Source of the DNA: JANQJA01 sp047947185
GTDB lineage: Bacteria; Pseudomonadota; Gammaproteobacteria; Pseudomonadales; Azotimanducaceae
Reading direction: 5' to 3'
Assembly (NCBI GenBank): GCA_047947185.1
Contig: CP170502.1
Location: 434,001-498,000, forward strand
Length of the DNA: 64,000 nucleotides
Below the pieces are notes generated by a model. The model did no database searches. It saw nothing but the letters and a program-made list of their open reading frames with translations, and was not told where the DNA came from. This document shows, piece by piece, positions 35,616-44,211 of this stretch. Numbering within the stretch: the first letter of the stretch is position 1; the number at the start of each line of letters is the position of its first letter. Position numbers and translations under genes: made by a program.

Positions 35616-36625
35616 AGGTACTACTGACCGGTGGTGCCGGTTACATCGGCTCCCATACCGCGCTTGAGCTGCTGGCAGCAGGCCACCAGGTCAGCATTGT
35701 TGACAACCTCGCCAACAGCAGCCAGGAAGCCGTGCGCCGGGTTGAATCGCTTGCGGCCAGGTCCATTTCGTTCCACCAGGTGGACGTGCTTGACCTGCCA
35801 GCACTTGGGGCCGTTTTTGCAGGCACGCCGTTTGACGCGGTCATCCATTTTGCCGGTTTGAAGGCGGTTGGCGAATCAGTGGCCGCACCGCTTGCCTATT
35901 ACAAGACCAATATTGGCGGGACGCTGAATCTCCTTGAGTGTATGCAAAGTCACCGTGTTAACCGACTGGTTTTTTCATCATCGGCCACGGTCTATGGCGA
36001 GCCGGCGCGCGTACCCATAGACGAAGATTGCACCATTATTGATGCCACCAACCCCTACGGCCGTACCAAACTGATGCTGGAAAAGATCCTGGAGGATCTC
36101 TGTACTGCAGACCCCACTTTTCATGTTGCCCGGCTGCGCTATTTTAACCCGGCTGGCGCCCATGAAAGTGGCCAGATTGGTGAAGACCCGAGTGGCATCC
36201 CCAATAACCTGCTGCCTTTTGTGACCCAGGTTGCTGTCGGTAAACGGGAGAAACTCACGGTGTTTGGCAACGACTATCCAACCCCGGATGGCACCTGTAT
36301 CAGGGACTATATCCACGTTGTGGATCTTGCCAGGGGGCATCTTGCTGCGCTTGCAAAACTCGGCACGGCACCGGGGCTTGTCACCTACAACCTCGGTACC
36401 GGCACCGGTTATTCAGTGCTCGACATCATCAACGCATTTGTCAACGTAACCGGTGTCAACCTGAACTGGGAAGTTGGTCCAAGGCGGCCGGGAGACATCC
36501 CCAGCAGCTTTACCAATCCCGTCAGGGCCAGGGAAGAGTTGGGCTGGATTGCTGAAAGAGGCATCGATGATATCTGTCGCGATGCCTGGCGCTGGCAACA
36601 GCAAAATCCGGATGGTTATGCCTGA
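35612..36625 (+). CDS. galE: UDP-glucose 4-epimerase
   Basis: Interconverts UDP-glucose and UDP-galactose (or the N-acetyl forms). It has 337 residues. NAD loop GGAGYIGSHTALEL (7-20), FSSSATVYG with the catalytic Ser (about 121-129), and Tyr149/Lys153 in NPYGRTK, the SDR active site. The C-terminal region has RLRYFNPAGAH and PDGTCIRDYIHVVDLA. The start is GTG overlapping the HAD gene stop (GTGA), so it is in one operon with lpxA and the HAD gene, suggesting envelope sugar synthesis. Confidence 0.94.
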   Translation: MKVLLTGGAGYIGSHTALELLAAGHQVSIVDNLANSSQEAVRRVESLAARSISFHQVDVLDLPALGAVFAGTPFDAVIHFAGLKAVGESVAAPLAYYKTNIGGTLNLLECMQSHRVNRLVFSSSATVYGEPARVPIDEDCTIIDATNPYGRTKLMLEKILEDLCTADPTFHVARLRYFNPAGAHESGQIGEDPSGIPNNLLPFVTQVAVGKREKLTVFGNDYPTPDGTCIRDYIHVVDLARGHLAALAKLGTAPGLVTYNLGTGTGYSVLDIINAFVNVTGVNLNWEVGPRRPGDIPSSFTNPVRAREELGWIAERGIDDICRDAWRWQQQNPDGYA

Positions 36626-36639
36626 AGCAGGTGCCGGCC

Positions 36640-36882
36640 TCAGCCGCCGGATATCTTGTACAGGAAATGGACCTCACTATTGTCGTCAACGCTTTCAAGC
36701 AGAGGATCGTGGATTATCACACCGTCGATTGCCACGGCCATCTTCAGCAGTTCTGCCCGGTCGAGACGCGGGTATTGCGCCGTCACCCGGTCGAGCAAAT
36801 CCCGGTAATTGAGGGCGGCAACTTCGGTCTTTTCTTCCCCAGTGAGCCGTTGCAACTCACTGGAGAAGATTACATGGGCCAA
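36640..36882 (-). CDS. MoaD/ThiS-like ubiquitin-fold protein
   Basis: 80 residues ending in Gly-Gly (YKISGG), the tail that is adenylated and thiocarboxylated in sulfur carriers. The body fits a beta-grasp fold: a first strand (HVIFSSELQRLTG), helix (NYRDLLDRVTAQYPRLDRAELLK), then VAIDGVIIHDPLLESVDDNSEVHFLYKISGG, which matches the MoaD end. The start is TTG at 36882, 5 bases beyond the stop of the molybdenum hydroxylase large subunit, with no good ribosome site. The location suggests a sulfur carrier for that enzyme's cofactor; no MoaE is near. A dedicated MoaD is the best guess. Confidence 0.75.
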   Translation of the reverse strand: MAHVIFSSELQRLTGEEKTEVAALNYRDLLDRVTAQYPRLDRAELLKMAVAIDGVIIHDPLLESVDDNSEVHFLYKISGG

Positions 36883-36886
36883 TGGG

Positions 36887-39136
36887 CTATTTTTCCATTA
36901 TTGCCTTGAGGACACGTGGCGGTGACAGCGGTAGCGTCGTGACCTCAATTCCCGCGGCATTACCAACCGCCGTGCCGACTGCGGCAAGCGGAGGGATGAT
37001 GCCGGACTCACCTACACCCCTGACGCCAAACGGATGGAAGGCATTGGGTACTTCCACAATAATGGTTTCGATCATGGGCAGATCAGATGCCAGCGGTATC
37101 CGGTAGTCCAGAAAACCGGGGTTTTCCAGGTGTCCATCCTTGCTGTAGATGTATTCCTCGTTCAGGGCCCAGCCAATCCCCTGGGCGGCACCACCCTGGT
37201 ACTGTCCCTCCACGTACCCCGGATGAATGGCTTTGCCTGCATCCTGGCAGGCGGTGTACCGGGTAATCCAGACGCGTCCGGTATCCGGATCAACCTCTGC
37301 ATCCGCCAGGTGGACAGCAAAGCTGGGACCGGCGCCGCGTGCATTGATGTTGCCACGGCCGGAAATCTGCCCGCCGGTGCGTTCTGCGCTCTCGCAGATT
37401 TCAGCAGCGGAGAGCTGCCCTTCCCCGGCAAGATTGACAGCGGCGCCGTCGCGCCACTCAACCTGTTCCGCGGTTACATTCCAAACGGCTGCAGCTCTTT
37501 CTTTCATCTGCCGAATAACATCCTGGGCAGCTTCTATGACCGCCATCCCGGTTGCAAAAGTGGTACGGCTGCCGCCCGTTGTCCCGTTGTAGGCCAGTAC
37601 CTCGGTGTCAGCAACAATCGGGGTAATTTTCTCTGCCGGGATCTGGAGTTCTTCTGCCGCCATCAACTGCATGGATGCGCGGGAGCCACCAATATCGGGC
37701 GATCCTTCCACCAGGGTTGCCGTCCCGTCAGGATTCATGTTGATGGTCACGCTGGATTGACCACCGATGTTGAACCAGAAGCCTGCGGCAACGCCGCGTC
37801 CCTGGTTTTCCTTGAGGCTGCTCCTGTAGTGTTCAGAATCCCTGACGGCCTCGAGGCACTCCACCAGCCCTACTTTCCGCAGTTTTGGCCCGTACAGCGT
37901 CTGGGTACCTTCTTTTGCAGCGTTTTTTAGACGTAGCTCAATAGGGTCCATGCCCAGCTTTGCGGCCAGTTCGTTGATGACCATCTCAGCGGCGAATTCT
38001 GACTGCGGCGCCCCGGGTGCCCGATAGGCAGCAACCTTGGGCTTATTGACCACAACGTCGTAACCTTCAACATAGGCGTTTTCAATGTCGTAGGGTGTGA
38101 AGACCGTCATACACCCGGGACCCATGGGAGAACCTTTGAAGGCACCGGCCTCGTAAATGAGTTTCGCCTGCATGGCAGTGATGGTCCCGTCTTTTTTGGC
38201 ACCTATCTTGACCCAGTTACGGGTTGCCGAACCGGGCCCCGATGCGCGGAATACCTCGTCACGATCCATCACCATCTTGACGGGCCTGCCGGTCTTGCGG
38301 GACAGCACCAGCGCCACCGGCTCAAGGTAGACCGTGGTCTTGCCACCAAATCCCCCGCCAATTTCACTGGCGACAACTTTCAGTTTTGAGAGGTCCATTT
38401 TTAGAATCTTTGCGGTACTGGCCCGCACGTCAAAGTGGCCCTGCGTACAGCACCAGATCATCGACGTACCCTTGTCGTCATACCGCACAGTACAGGCATG
38501 GGGTTCAATGTAACCCTGGTGAACCGTCGGGGTATAGAATTCCCTCTCGACTATGACTTCCGCGTCCCGGAACCCCTGCTCAATATCACCTTTCACCAGT
38601 TCCATTCGTCTTGCGACGTTTGACGGTTTGGTGGGGGCCTCAGCCAGCCCTTCGGTATACAGGTCCTCATGCAGCAAAGGTGCCCCTTCTGCCATTGCCG
38701 CCTGCATGTCCATGACCGGCGGCAGCAACTCGTAGGTCACGTCAACCAGTCCCAGTGCCTCATCGGCAATTGCTTCAGTTCGGGCAGCAATTGCGCAGAT
38801 GGCGTGGCCTTCATACAACACCTTGTCATCGGCCAGGATATTGCGCGCCAGGTCCAGCAGATCGGTGGAGCCTTCGCCGGCTTCAAAAGCCTCGGAGGAT
38901 ACAGAGGGGAAGTCCTGGTAGGTCGCAATGGCCATAACACCCGGATGCGCCGCGGCCCGACTGACGTCCAGCTTCGTAATCTTTGCATGGGCGTGAGGGC
39001 TGCGCAGAATCTTCCCCCAGATCATGCCGGGCAAGGTGAGATCAGCACCGTAGTTCGCACGGCCGGTGACCTTGTCGAAACCGTCAGGGCGAATGGACCT
39101 TTGACCCACGTATTTGTAATCGCGTACTTCGCTCAT
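36887..39136 (-). CDS. Molybdenum hydroxylase large subunit (xanthine dehydrogenase family)
   Basis: 749 residues. Binds molybdopterin and hydroxylates a substrate carbon with water. It has the aldehyde oxidase/xanthine dehydrogenase fold: N-terminal domain with GRANYGADLTLPGMIWGKILRSPHAHA, the Mo site region SEIGGGFGGKT, and the catalytic base Glu in RGVGESGIIPPLAA near the end. The active-site loop reads AYRAPGAPQ, so it is neither form I (AYxCSFR) nor form II (AYRGAGR) CO dehydrogenase. Substrate could be a purine, aldehyde, N-heterocycle or aromatic CoA thioester. Third gene of an FAD, 2Fe-2S, Mo subunit operon. Confidence 0.92.
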   Translation of the reverse strand: MSEVRDYKYVGQRSIRPDGFDKVTGRANYGADLTLPGMIWGKILRSPHAHAKITKLDVSRAAAHPGVMAIATYQDFPSVSSEAFEAGEGSTDLLDLARNILADDKVLYEGHAICAIAARTEAIADEALGLVDVTYELLPPVMDMQAAMAEGAPLLHEDLYTEGLAEAPTKPSNVARRMELVKGDIEQGFRDAEVIVEREFYTPTVHQGYIEPHACTVRYDDKGTSMIWCCTQGHFDVRASTAKILKMDLSKLKVVASEIGGGFGGKTTVYLEPVALVLSRKTGRPVKMVMDRDEVFRASGPGSATRNWVKIGAKKDGTITAMQAKLIYEAGAFKGSPMGPGCMTVFTPYDIENAYVEGYDVVVNKPKVAAYRAPGAPQSEFAAEMVINELAAKLGMDPIELRLKNAAKEGTQTLYGPKLRKVGLVECLEAVRDSEHYRSSLKENQGRGVAAGFWFNIGGQSSVTINMNPDGTATLVEGSPDIGGSRASMQLMAAEELQIPAEKITPIVADTEVLAYNGTTGGSRTTFATGMAVIEAAQDVIRQMKERAAAVWNVTAEQVEWRDGAAVNLAGEGQLSAAEICESAERTGGQISGRGNINARGAGPSFAVHLADAEVDPDTGRVWITRYTACQDAGKAIHPGYVEGQYQGGAAQGIGWALNEEYIYSKDGHLENPGFLDYRIPLASDLPMIETIIVEVPNAFHPFGVRGVGESGIIPPLAAVGTAVGNAAGIEVTTLPLSPPRVLKAIMEK

Positions 39137-39139
39137 GGT

Positions 39140-39619
39140 TTATGCTGCTCCTCGCATGGTTTCAGCTGCATCCAGCACAGCCTTGATAATCTTGTCGTAG
39201 CCCGTGCACCGGCACAAGTTACCGGCCAGGTAATAGCGGGCCTCCTCCTCGGTCGGGTTAGGGTTCTCCTCCAGCAGCGCCTTGGCGGAAACAATCAGAC
39301 CGGGCGTGCAAATGCCACATTGCAGCGCGGCGTGCTCCAGGAATTTCTGTTGCAGGACATGAAGGTGGTCCTTGTCCTGGACTCCTTCGATGGTACCAAT
39401 GGAACGGCCTTCAGCCTCGACCCCCAGCACGAGACAGGAACACACCAGGACGCCGTCAACCGTCACCGAACAGGCCCCGCAGTCACCGGAACCGCAACCT
39501 TCCTTGGAACCGGTCAGGTTGAGGTGATTGCGCAGCACATCCAGCAGCGTCTCATGTGGCTCACACAGGTACTCGACCTCGTCACCGTTGATTTTGGTTG
39601 TTACGTGTACTTTACTCAT
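39140..39619 (-). CDS. Molybdenum hydroxylase 2Fe-2S subunit
   Basis: 159 residues with two [2Fe-2S] sites: the plant-ferredoxin type in GSKEGCGSGDCGACSVTVDGVLVCSC and the C-terminal type in CGICTPGLIVSAKALL and AGNLCRCTGYDKI. It carries electrons between the Mo centre and the FAD subunit. Three bases separate its stop from the FAD-subunit stop/start region on each side, a compact operon. The call is firm for the family; the substrate of the complex is unknown. Confidence 0.95.
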   Translation of the reverse strand: MSKVHVTTKINGDEVEYLCEPHETLLDVLRNHLNLTGSKEGCGSGDCGACSVTVDGVLVCSCLVLGVEAEGRSIGTIEGVQDKDHLHVLQQKFLEHAALQCGICTPGLIVSAKALLEENPNPTEEEARYYLAGNLCRCTGYDKIIKAVLDAAETMRGAA

Positions 39620-39622
39620 GAC

Positions 39623-40495
39623 CTAGTGTGCTCCCCGTGCCCGATCAGCGGCAATCTGGGCCGCCCTTTTTGTCAATACGCCCACCACGTGACGCCTGTA
39701 CTCAATTGTGCCCCGACGATCCGTAATGGGGTTGGAGGCCGCGCTTGCTGCCGCGGCTGCCGCCTCCAGAGCTGTGCTGTCAATCGAGGTACCAATCAAC
39801 GCTTCAGCCGCTGCCGGTACCAGCAATGCCCTGGGTGCTACCGCGCCGATGCCGACGCGTGCTGCAGTACATACCCCATCGGCATCCAGGGTCAGACTGA
39901 CACCAGCACCGGCGACGGCAATGTCCATTTCAGTGCGTGGGATAAACCTGAGGTAGGCATCCGCGGTACCCGCCGCAGGCCGCGGCAGTTCAAGCGCCAC
40001 CAGTAACTCACCCTTTTGCAGCACGTTGGTACCAACGCCTGTACAAAACGCCTCAACCGGCACCCTGCGTTCGCCGTCTGGTCCGTGAATCACGCAGACA
40101 GCAGCATTGGCAATCAGGGCAGGTACCGTATCGCCCGCAGGAGAAGAATTGCAGAGATTGCCGCCCACACTTGCCCTGCCCTGCACCTGGGTTGAGCCGA
40201 TCAGGTAGGCTGCTTCAACAAGTCCGGGGAACACTGCCTTGATGTCTGCACGCGCAGTCAGGGTCGCACAGCTCATTGAGGGACCAAGCCGAAGTACATC
40301 ATCCGAGAGTTCAGCTGTCATCATTGACGGGATACGCTTCACATCAACCACCCGCAGCGGCTGGTCGTACTTGCCTTTATTCTGGATGATCAGGTCCGTC
40401 CCACCTGCCAGCACTTTTGCGGCCATGGGCGACTCTGCCAGAAACCTGATCGCTTCCTCTATGGAACCGGGCGATTTGTACTCGACTACTGCCAT
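39623..40495 (-). CDS. Molybdenum hydroxylase FAD-binding subunit
   Basis: 290 residues, CoxM/CutM family. FAD-binding loops AGGTDLI (about 31-37) and RASVGGNLCNSSPAGD (about 108-123), then a CO-dehydrogenase flavoprotein C-terminal domain. CAGGAG sits 8 bases before the ATG. First gene of the operon, in the order M-S-L, followed by the ubiquitin-fold protein. The enzyme needs the cofactor made with MoaA (12.2-13.2 kb). Confidence 0.93.
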   Translation of the reverse strand: MAVVEYKSPGSIEEAIRFLAESPMAAKVLAGGTDLIIQNKGKYDQPLRVVDVKRIPSMMTAELSDDVLRLGPSMSCATLTARADIKAVFPGLVEAAYLIGSTQVQGRASVGGNLCNSSPAGDTVPALIANAAVCVIHGPDGERRVPVEAFCTGVGTNVLQKGELLVALELPRPAAGTADAYLRFIPRTEMDIAVAGAGVSLTLDADGVCTAARVGIGAVAPRALLVPAAAEALIGTSIDSTALEAAAAAASAASNPITDRRGTIEYRRHVVGVLTKRAAQIAADRARGAH

Positions 40496-40576
40496 ACGAA
40501 ACTCCTGCTATCTACGTGTATCACCATTAATGCCTGTATATCATGCCATTGGCAACAGCACCACAAAAGTGCTGTC

Positions 40577-40957
40577 TCAGAGTTGCAACAGCGCACCTGC
40601 CAGTGCGCCAATGACCAGCGCTGATGTGGCTATCATGGTCAGCAGCATGCCGGGTCCCCGGCTTGCCGGTTGCCGGATGTAACCAACCGCATAGGCGATG
40701 CGGCCCAGCAGGTAGAGAAGGCCCAACCCCGCTGCCCAGTACTGGCCGATATAGTAACCAAAAGCCCAGAGCGCAGGGAGAAACACCACAAGCTGCTCTA
40801 TCGTGTTGTAGTGCACCCGGTAATACCGTTCAAAGTGCTCATTGCCGGTGGTCGCCGGCGCACTGACGCTGTATTTGACCCGCGCCATACCAGTCAGCCA
40901 GCCAAGCACAATAACCTGCATGAGTGCCAGCATCGAAACAATTGTCAGTATCTCCAT
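40577..40957 (-). CDS. MAPEG-family membrane protein
   Basis: 126 residues, four membrane helices. The family pattern is clear: ERYYRVHYNTIEQLVVFLPALWAFG, corresponding to the glutathione-binding Arg/His/Asn/Glu cluster between helices 1 and 2, and GRIAYAVGYIRQPASRGPGM later. Relatives include microsomal glutathione transferases and leukotriene synthases; bacterial ones may conjugate glutathione or act as peroxidases. It is separate from the molybdenum hydroxylase operon (81-base gap). Confidence 0.88.
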   Translation of the reverse strand: MEILTIVSMLALMQVIVLGWLTGMARVKYSVSAPATTGNEHFERYYRVHYNTIEQLVVFLPALWAFGYYIGQYWAAGLGLLYLLGRIAYAVGYIRQPASRGPGMLLTMIATSALVIGALAGALLQL

Positions 40958-41056
40958 TCCTGCTCCGGGAGGGGTGGTGAAAGCCGGACGCAGTCTACCA
41001 CCATCCCGGGACTGGATTCATTGGCGTCAACCGGGGCCTTCAGGTAGATTCCCCCA

Positions 41057-42811
41057 ATGCTGAAAGTACAACTTTTGAGGATTCTGCTTGAGGTGCTGGG
41101 TCACCTGCCGCTCGGCGCCCTCCAGCGCCTTGGCAGCCTGCTCGGCCTCTGCCTCTACGCATCGGGCAGCCGCATGGCACGGGTCAGCCGCGACAATGTC
41201 AACCACGCGTTCAGGGAGCTTTCTCCGACTGAGCGCGAGCGCCTCGTTCGTACCAGTATGAAGGAAACGGGCAAGGTGATACTTGAAACGGCTTTCGCCT
41301 GGACAGCACCGGTTGAACGCTGTAACGCAGCCATTGTTACCGTGGAAGGCAAAGCCTGGGTTGACCGGCAGGCCGAGGCTGGGAAGGGACTGATTTTTGT
41401 TATGCCCCATCTGGGCAACTGGGAAATGATCAACCACTTCCTGGGTCGCGAATACGGTCTGACCCATATGTATCAACCGAACAGGTCGACGCAGATTAAC
41501 GCGCTGGTCCAGCAGTATCGCGGCCGAACGGGTACCAATTTTGTCGAGGCGACACCTGGCGGGCTGCGCGCGCAGATGCAGAGACTGGCAGCAGGGGGTT
41601 CAGTTGGCATGATGCCTGACCAGGAACCCGAGGTGCACACCGGGGAATTTGCGAATTTTTTTGGGGAACTGTGCCTGACCAGTAGCCTGCTGCCACGCAT
41701 TGTGGACCGTACCGGGGCGACCTGCGTGATGGCCTACTGTGAACGATTGGCTGACGGCGCCGGCTTCAGGGTCGTGCTGACCCCCTTCCAACCGATGTCG
41801 ACACCCCTCACGCCGACAACTCTCAACCAGGAGATTGAACGGGTTGTGCGGCGTGTCCCCGAGCAGTACCTCTGGAGCTACAAACGATTCCGTACCAGAC
41901 CCCCTGGTGAACCGGAGCGTTACACATCGCGTGATCCTGCTGTCATTGTGTTTTGTGTGACTCTGGTCCTGTGGCTCGGGCTGGCGGCAGCAGCCCTGTT
42001 GCCGCTGTCAATGGCGCAGGCGCTGGGCAGCCTGGCGGGCCGCCTCGCCGTCCTGGTGCCCAACCGCTACGCCCGGCAGACCCGAACAAACCTTAAGCTT
42101 TGTGGTTATACCCCTGCGACAAGACTTATCCGACGCTCGCTGGTTGAATCCGGCAGGACGTTACTTGAAACCGGTTTTGTATGGTTGGCGGGAGACGCCT
42201 CATTCAACGACGAGTGCGTCTCCGTGGAAGGCCTTGAGCATTTGCCCCAGGAAATCCCCTTGCCCCTGATTGTACTCACACCACCGCTCGGTAATCGGGA
42301 AGTGGTAATGCGATTTCTGGGTTCCAGATTCCGCGTCACCGAGTTTTACCATCCAGCCAGTTCCACCGCGGTGGACGACCTGATCCGGCACATGCGCACG
42401 GCCATGGGTATTGCCCTGGTGCCTCATACCAGAGCCGGTATTGACCATCTGGCAACCTGCCTGGCACGGGCTGAAGTTATCACCTTGTGCCCGGACCAGC
42501 AGCCAAGACTGCGCTCCGGATTGTTTGTACCGTTTTTTGGCCAGCCGGCGCTAACTGCCACTGCCATCAGCGAACTTGCCTCAAGCCATGGGGTTCGCAC
42601 GGTCTTTGCTGCCGCGATACGGGAGGGAGACGGATTTCGTATCCATTTCAGTCCCTGTGACCTGCCTGACTGCAGTACCGCTGACCGCGTGTTGGCCGCC
42701 ATCAACAAGCAGCTTGAAGAAATCATCCGGACTCATCCAGCGCAATATCGGTGGTCAGACAAACGCTTCAATATCCGGCCCAGGGGCATGACCCGGCCTT
42801 ATCGTCGGTAG
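41057..42811 (+). CDS. Tandem fusion of two LpxL/HtrB-type lipid A acyltransferase domains
   Basis: 584 residues, twice the usual length. The first unit (1-285) has an N-terminal hydrophobic helix, catalytic HxxxxE as PHLGNWE (His118, Glu123), MMPDQEPE and the end box YLWSYKRFRTRP. The second unit (about 290-584) starts with a new membrane helix (VIVFCVTLVLWLGLAAAALL), and repeats every box: TPPLGNRE (Pro410, Glu415), LCPDQQPR and YRWSDKRFNIRP. Thus the catalytic His of unit two is Pro, while the Glu stays. Unit one likely transfers a secondary acyl chain to lipid A or a similar lipid; unit two is probably inactive and may be structural or regulatory. Single gene. Confidence 0.88.
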   Translation: MLKVQLLRILLEVLGHLPLGALQRLGSLLGLCLYASGSRMARVSRDNVNHAFRELSPTERERLVRTSMKETGKVILETAFAWTAPVERCNAAIVTVEGKAWVDRQAEAGKGLIFVMPHLGNWEMINHFLGREYGLTHMYQPNRSTQINALVQQYRGRTGTNFVEATPGGLRAQMQRLAAGGSVGMMPDQEPEVHTGEFANFFGELCLTSSLLPRIVDRTGATCVMAYCERLADGAGFRVVLTPFQPMSTPLTPTTLNQEIERVVRRVPEQYLWSYKRFRTRPPGEPERYTSRDPAVIVFCVTLVLWLGLAAAALLPLSMAQALGSLAGRLAVLVPNRYARQTRTNLKLCGYTPATRLIRRSLVESGRTLLETGFVWLAGDASFNDECVSVEGLEHLPQEIPLPLIVLTPPLGNREVVMRFLGSRFRVTEFYHPASSTAVDDLIRHMRTAMGIALVPHTRAGIDHLATCLARAEVITLCPDQQPRLRSGLFVPFFGQPALTATAISELASSHGVRTVFAAAIREGDGFRIHFSPCDLPDCSTADRVLAAINKQLEEIIRTHPAQYRWSDKRFNIRPRGMTRPYRR

Positions 42812-42882
42812 ATGGCGTTAGGGCCCGAACCGTGGCAACCCGTAACTGGTAGAATGGCAATCCCCAATTCGGAGCTGACACC

Positions 42883-44211
42883 TTGACCACCCTCACCTCT
42901 CTTTATGCGGAACACCTCTCATCCCGGCTGGACATCATTGAGCAGGCGCTGGCGGCAACGGGTGGGTCAGCCCTACTGGTTGCGTCGGGTACCACACGAA
43001 CAGCGTTTCTGGATGACAAGACCTACCCCTTCGAAATCAACCCTCACTTCAAGGCACTGGTACCGCTGACAAATATCACCAACAGCTATCTCCTGATACG
43101 ACCCGGGAGCCGTCCGATAATGTTTTTCCACCAGCCCGATGACTACTGGCATATGCCTCCAGCAGAGCCGGTTGGTGACTGGACGTCTCACTGGGACATC
43201 CGCGCCATAAAATCGGCGGATGACGTTCACAACCAGTTGGGGGATACCCGGCAGGTCTGCTTTCTGGGCGAGGACATCACCCTTGCGGACCGGTGGGGAC
43301 TTATGAAGGCCAACCCGGTGGCGCTGTTGGCACGGCTTCATTATGAACGGGCATACAAGACAAGTTACGAAATTGCCTGCATGGTGGAAGCCAGCCGACT
43401 CGCTGCCCGGGGGCATCACGCGGCCAAAGACGCGTTTGATGCAGGTGAGGCTGAGTATGGTATTGCTGCAGCTTATTTGCAGGCTATCCAGATGCGCGAA
43501 CAGGACATGCCCTATTCCAGCATTGTTGCACTGAACGAACATTGTGCGGTGCTTCACTATCAATTCTACGATCGCCAACCACCGCCGGAAATCCGGTCCC
43601 TGCTGATCGATGCCGGCGCACAGTACAACGGTTATGCCGCCGACGTCACCAGGACCTACGCCCGCAGCAGCGGCGTCTTTGCAGATCTCGTTAACCGTAT
43701 GGACCAGGAACAACTCGCCATCATAGACGACATTACACCCGGCATGAACTACGCTGACCTGCATGAACGCATGCACCATCGGCTCGCGCGGGTACTGAAA
43801 GAGACAGGTATTGTCGACATGGAACCTGCAGCGATGGTCAGTACCGGCGTCACCTTTGCTTTTCTGCCCCACGGCCTCGGCCACCTGCTTGGGCTGCAAA
43901 CGCATGATGTCGCCGGTTTCCAGCAGTCACCCGCCGGTGATGAGAGAGCGGCCCCCACCGCCTATCCGGCACTGCGCCTGACTCGCACCATTGAGGACCG
44001 GCAGGTGTTCACCATCGAGCCGGGTCTTTATTTTATTCCGCTACTGCTGCGCGAACTCCGTGCCAAAGCCGAAGGCAAACATGTGAACTGGGCGCTGGTT
44101 GAAACGCTGGCACCCTATGGTGGCATCAGGATCGAGGACAACATCCTGGTGGACGCTGGGCACACGATCAACCTGACACGGGATGCAATGAGGTTCATCA
44201 GCGATGCTTGA
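42883..44211 (+). CDS. pepQ: Xaa-Pro dipeptidase (prolidase)
   Basis: Cleaves dipeptides with C-terminal proline. It has 442 residues; TTG start at 42883 with GGAG 8 bases upstream, giving MTTLTSLYAEHLSSRLD, which aligns with E. coli PepQ (MESLASLYKNHI); no ATG lies nearby. The creatinase-fold metal ligands are seen: two Asp in IDAGAQYNGYAADVTRTYA, His in LPHGLGHLLGLQTHD, and Glu in FTIEPGLYF and GGIRIEDNILV. First gene of a coupled run with an S9 peptidase and an acetyltransferase. Confidence 0.93.
   Translation: MTTLTSLYAEHLSSRLDIIEQALAATGGSALLVASGTTRTAFLDDKTYPFEINPHFKALVPLTNITNSYLLIRPGSRPIMFFHQPDDYWHMPPAEPVGDWTSHWDIRAIKSADDVHNQLGDTRQVCFLGEDITLADRWGLMKANPVALLARLHYERAYKTSYEIACMVEASRLAARGHHAAKDAFDAGEAEYGIAAAYLQAIQMREQDMPYSSIVALNEHCAVLHYQFYDRQPPPEIRSLLIDAGAQYNGYAADVTRTYARSSGVFADLVNRMDQEQLAIIDDITPGMNYADLHERMHHRLARVLKETGIVDMEPAAMVSTGVTFAFLPHGLGHLLGLQTHDVAGFQQSPAGDERAAPTAYPALRLTRTIEDRQVFTIEPGLYFIPLLLRELRAKAEGKHVNWALVETLAPYGGIRIEDNILVDAGHTINLTRDAMRFISDA

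Noticed and set aside
38669..40006. 445-codon open frame on the plus strand antisense to the molybdenum hydroxylase genes
   Set aside because: It lies wholly over three well-conserved genes on the other strand, is full of Cys/His/Gln typical of reverse-frame translation of GC-rich genes, and has no ribosome site or family look.
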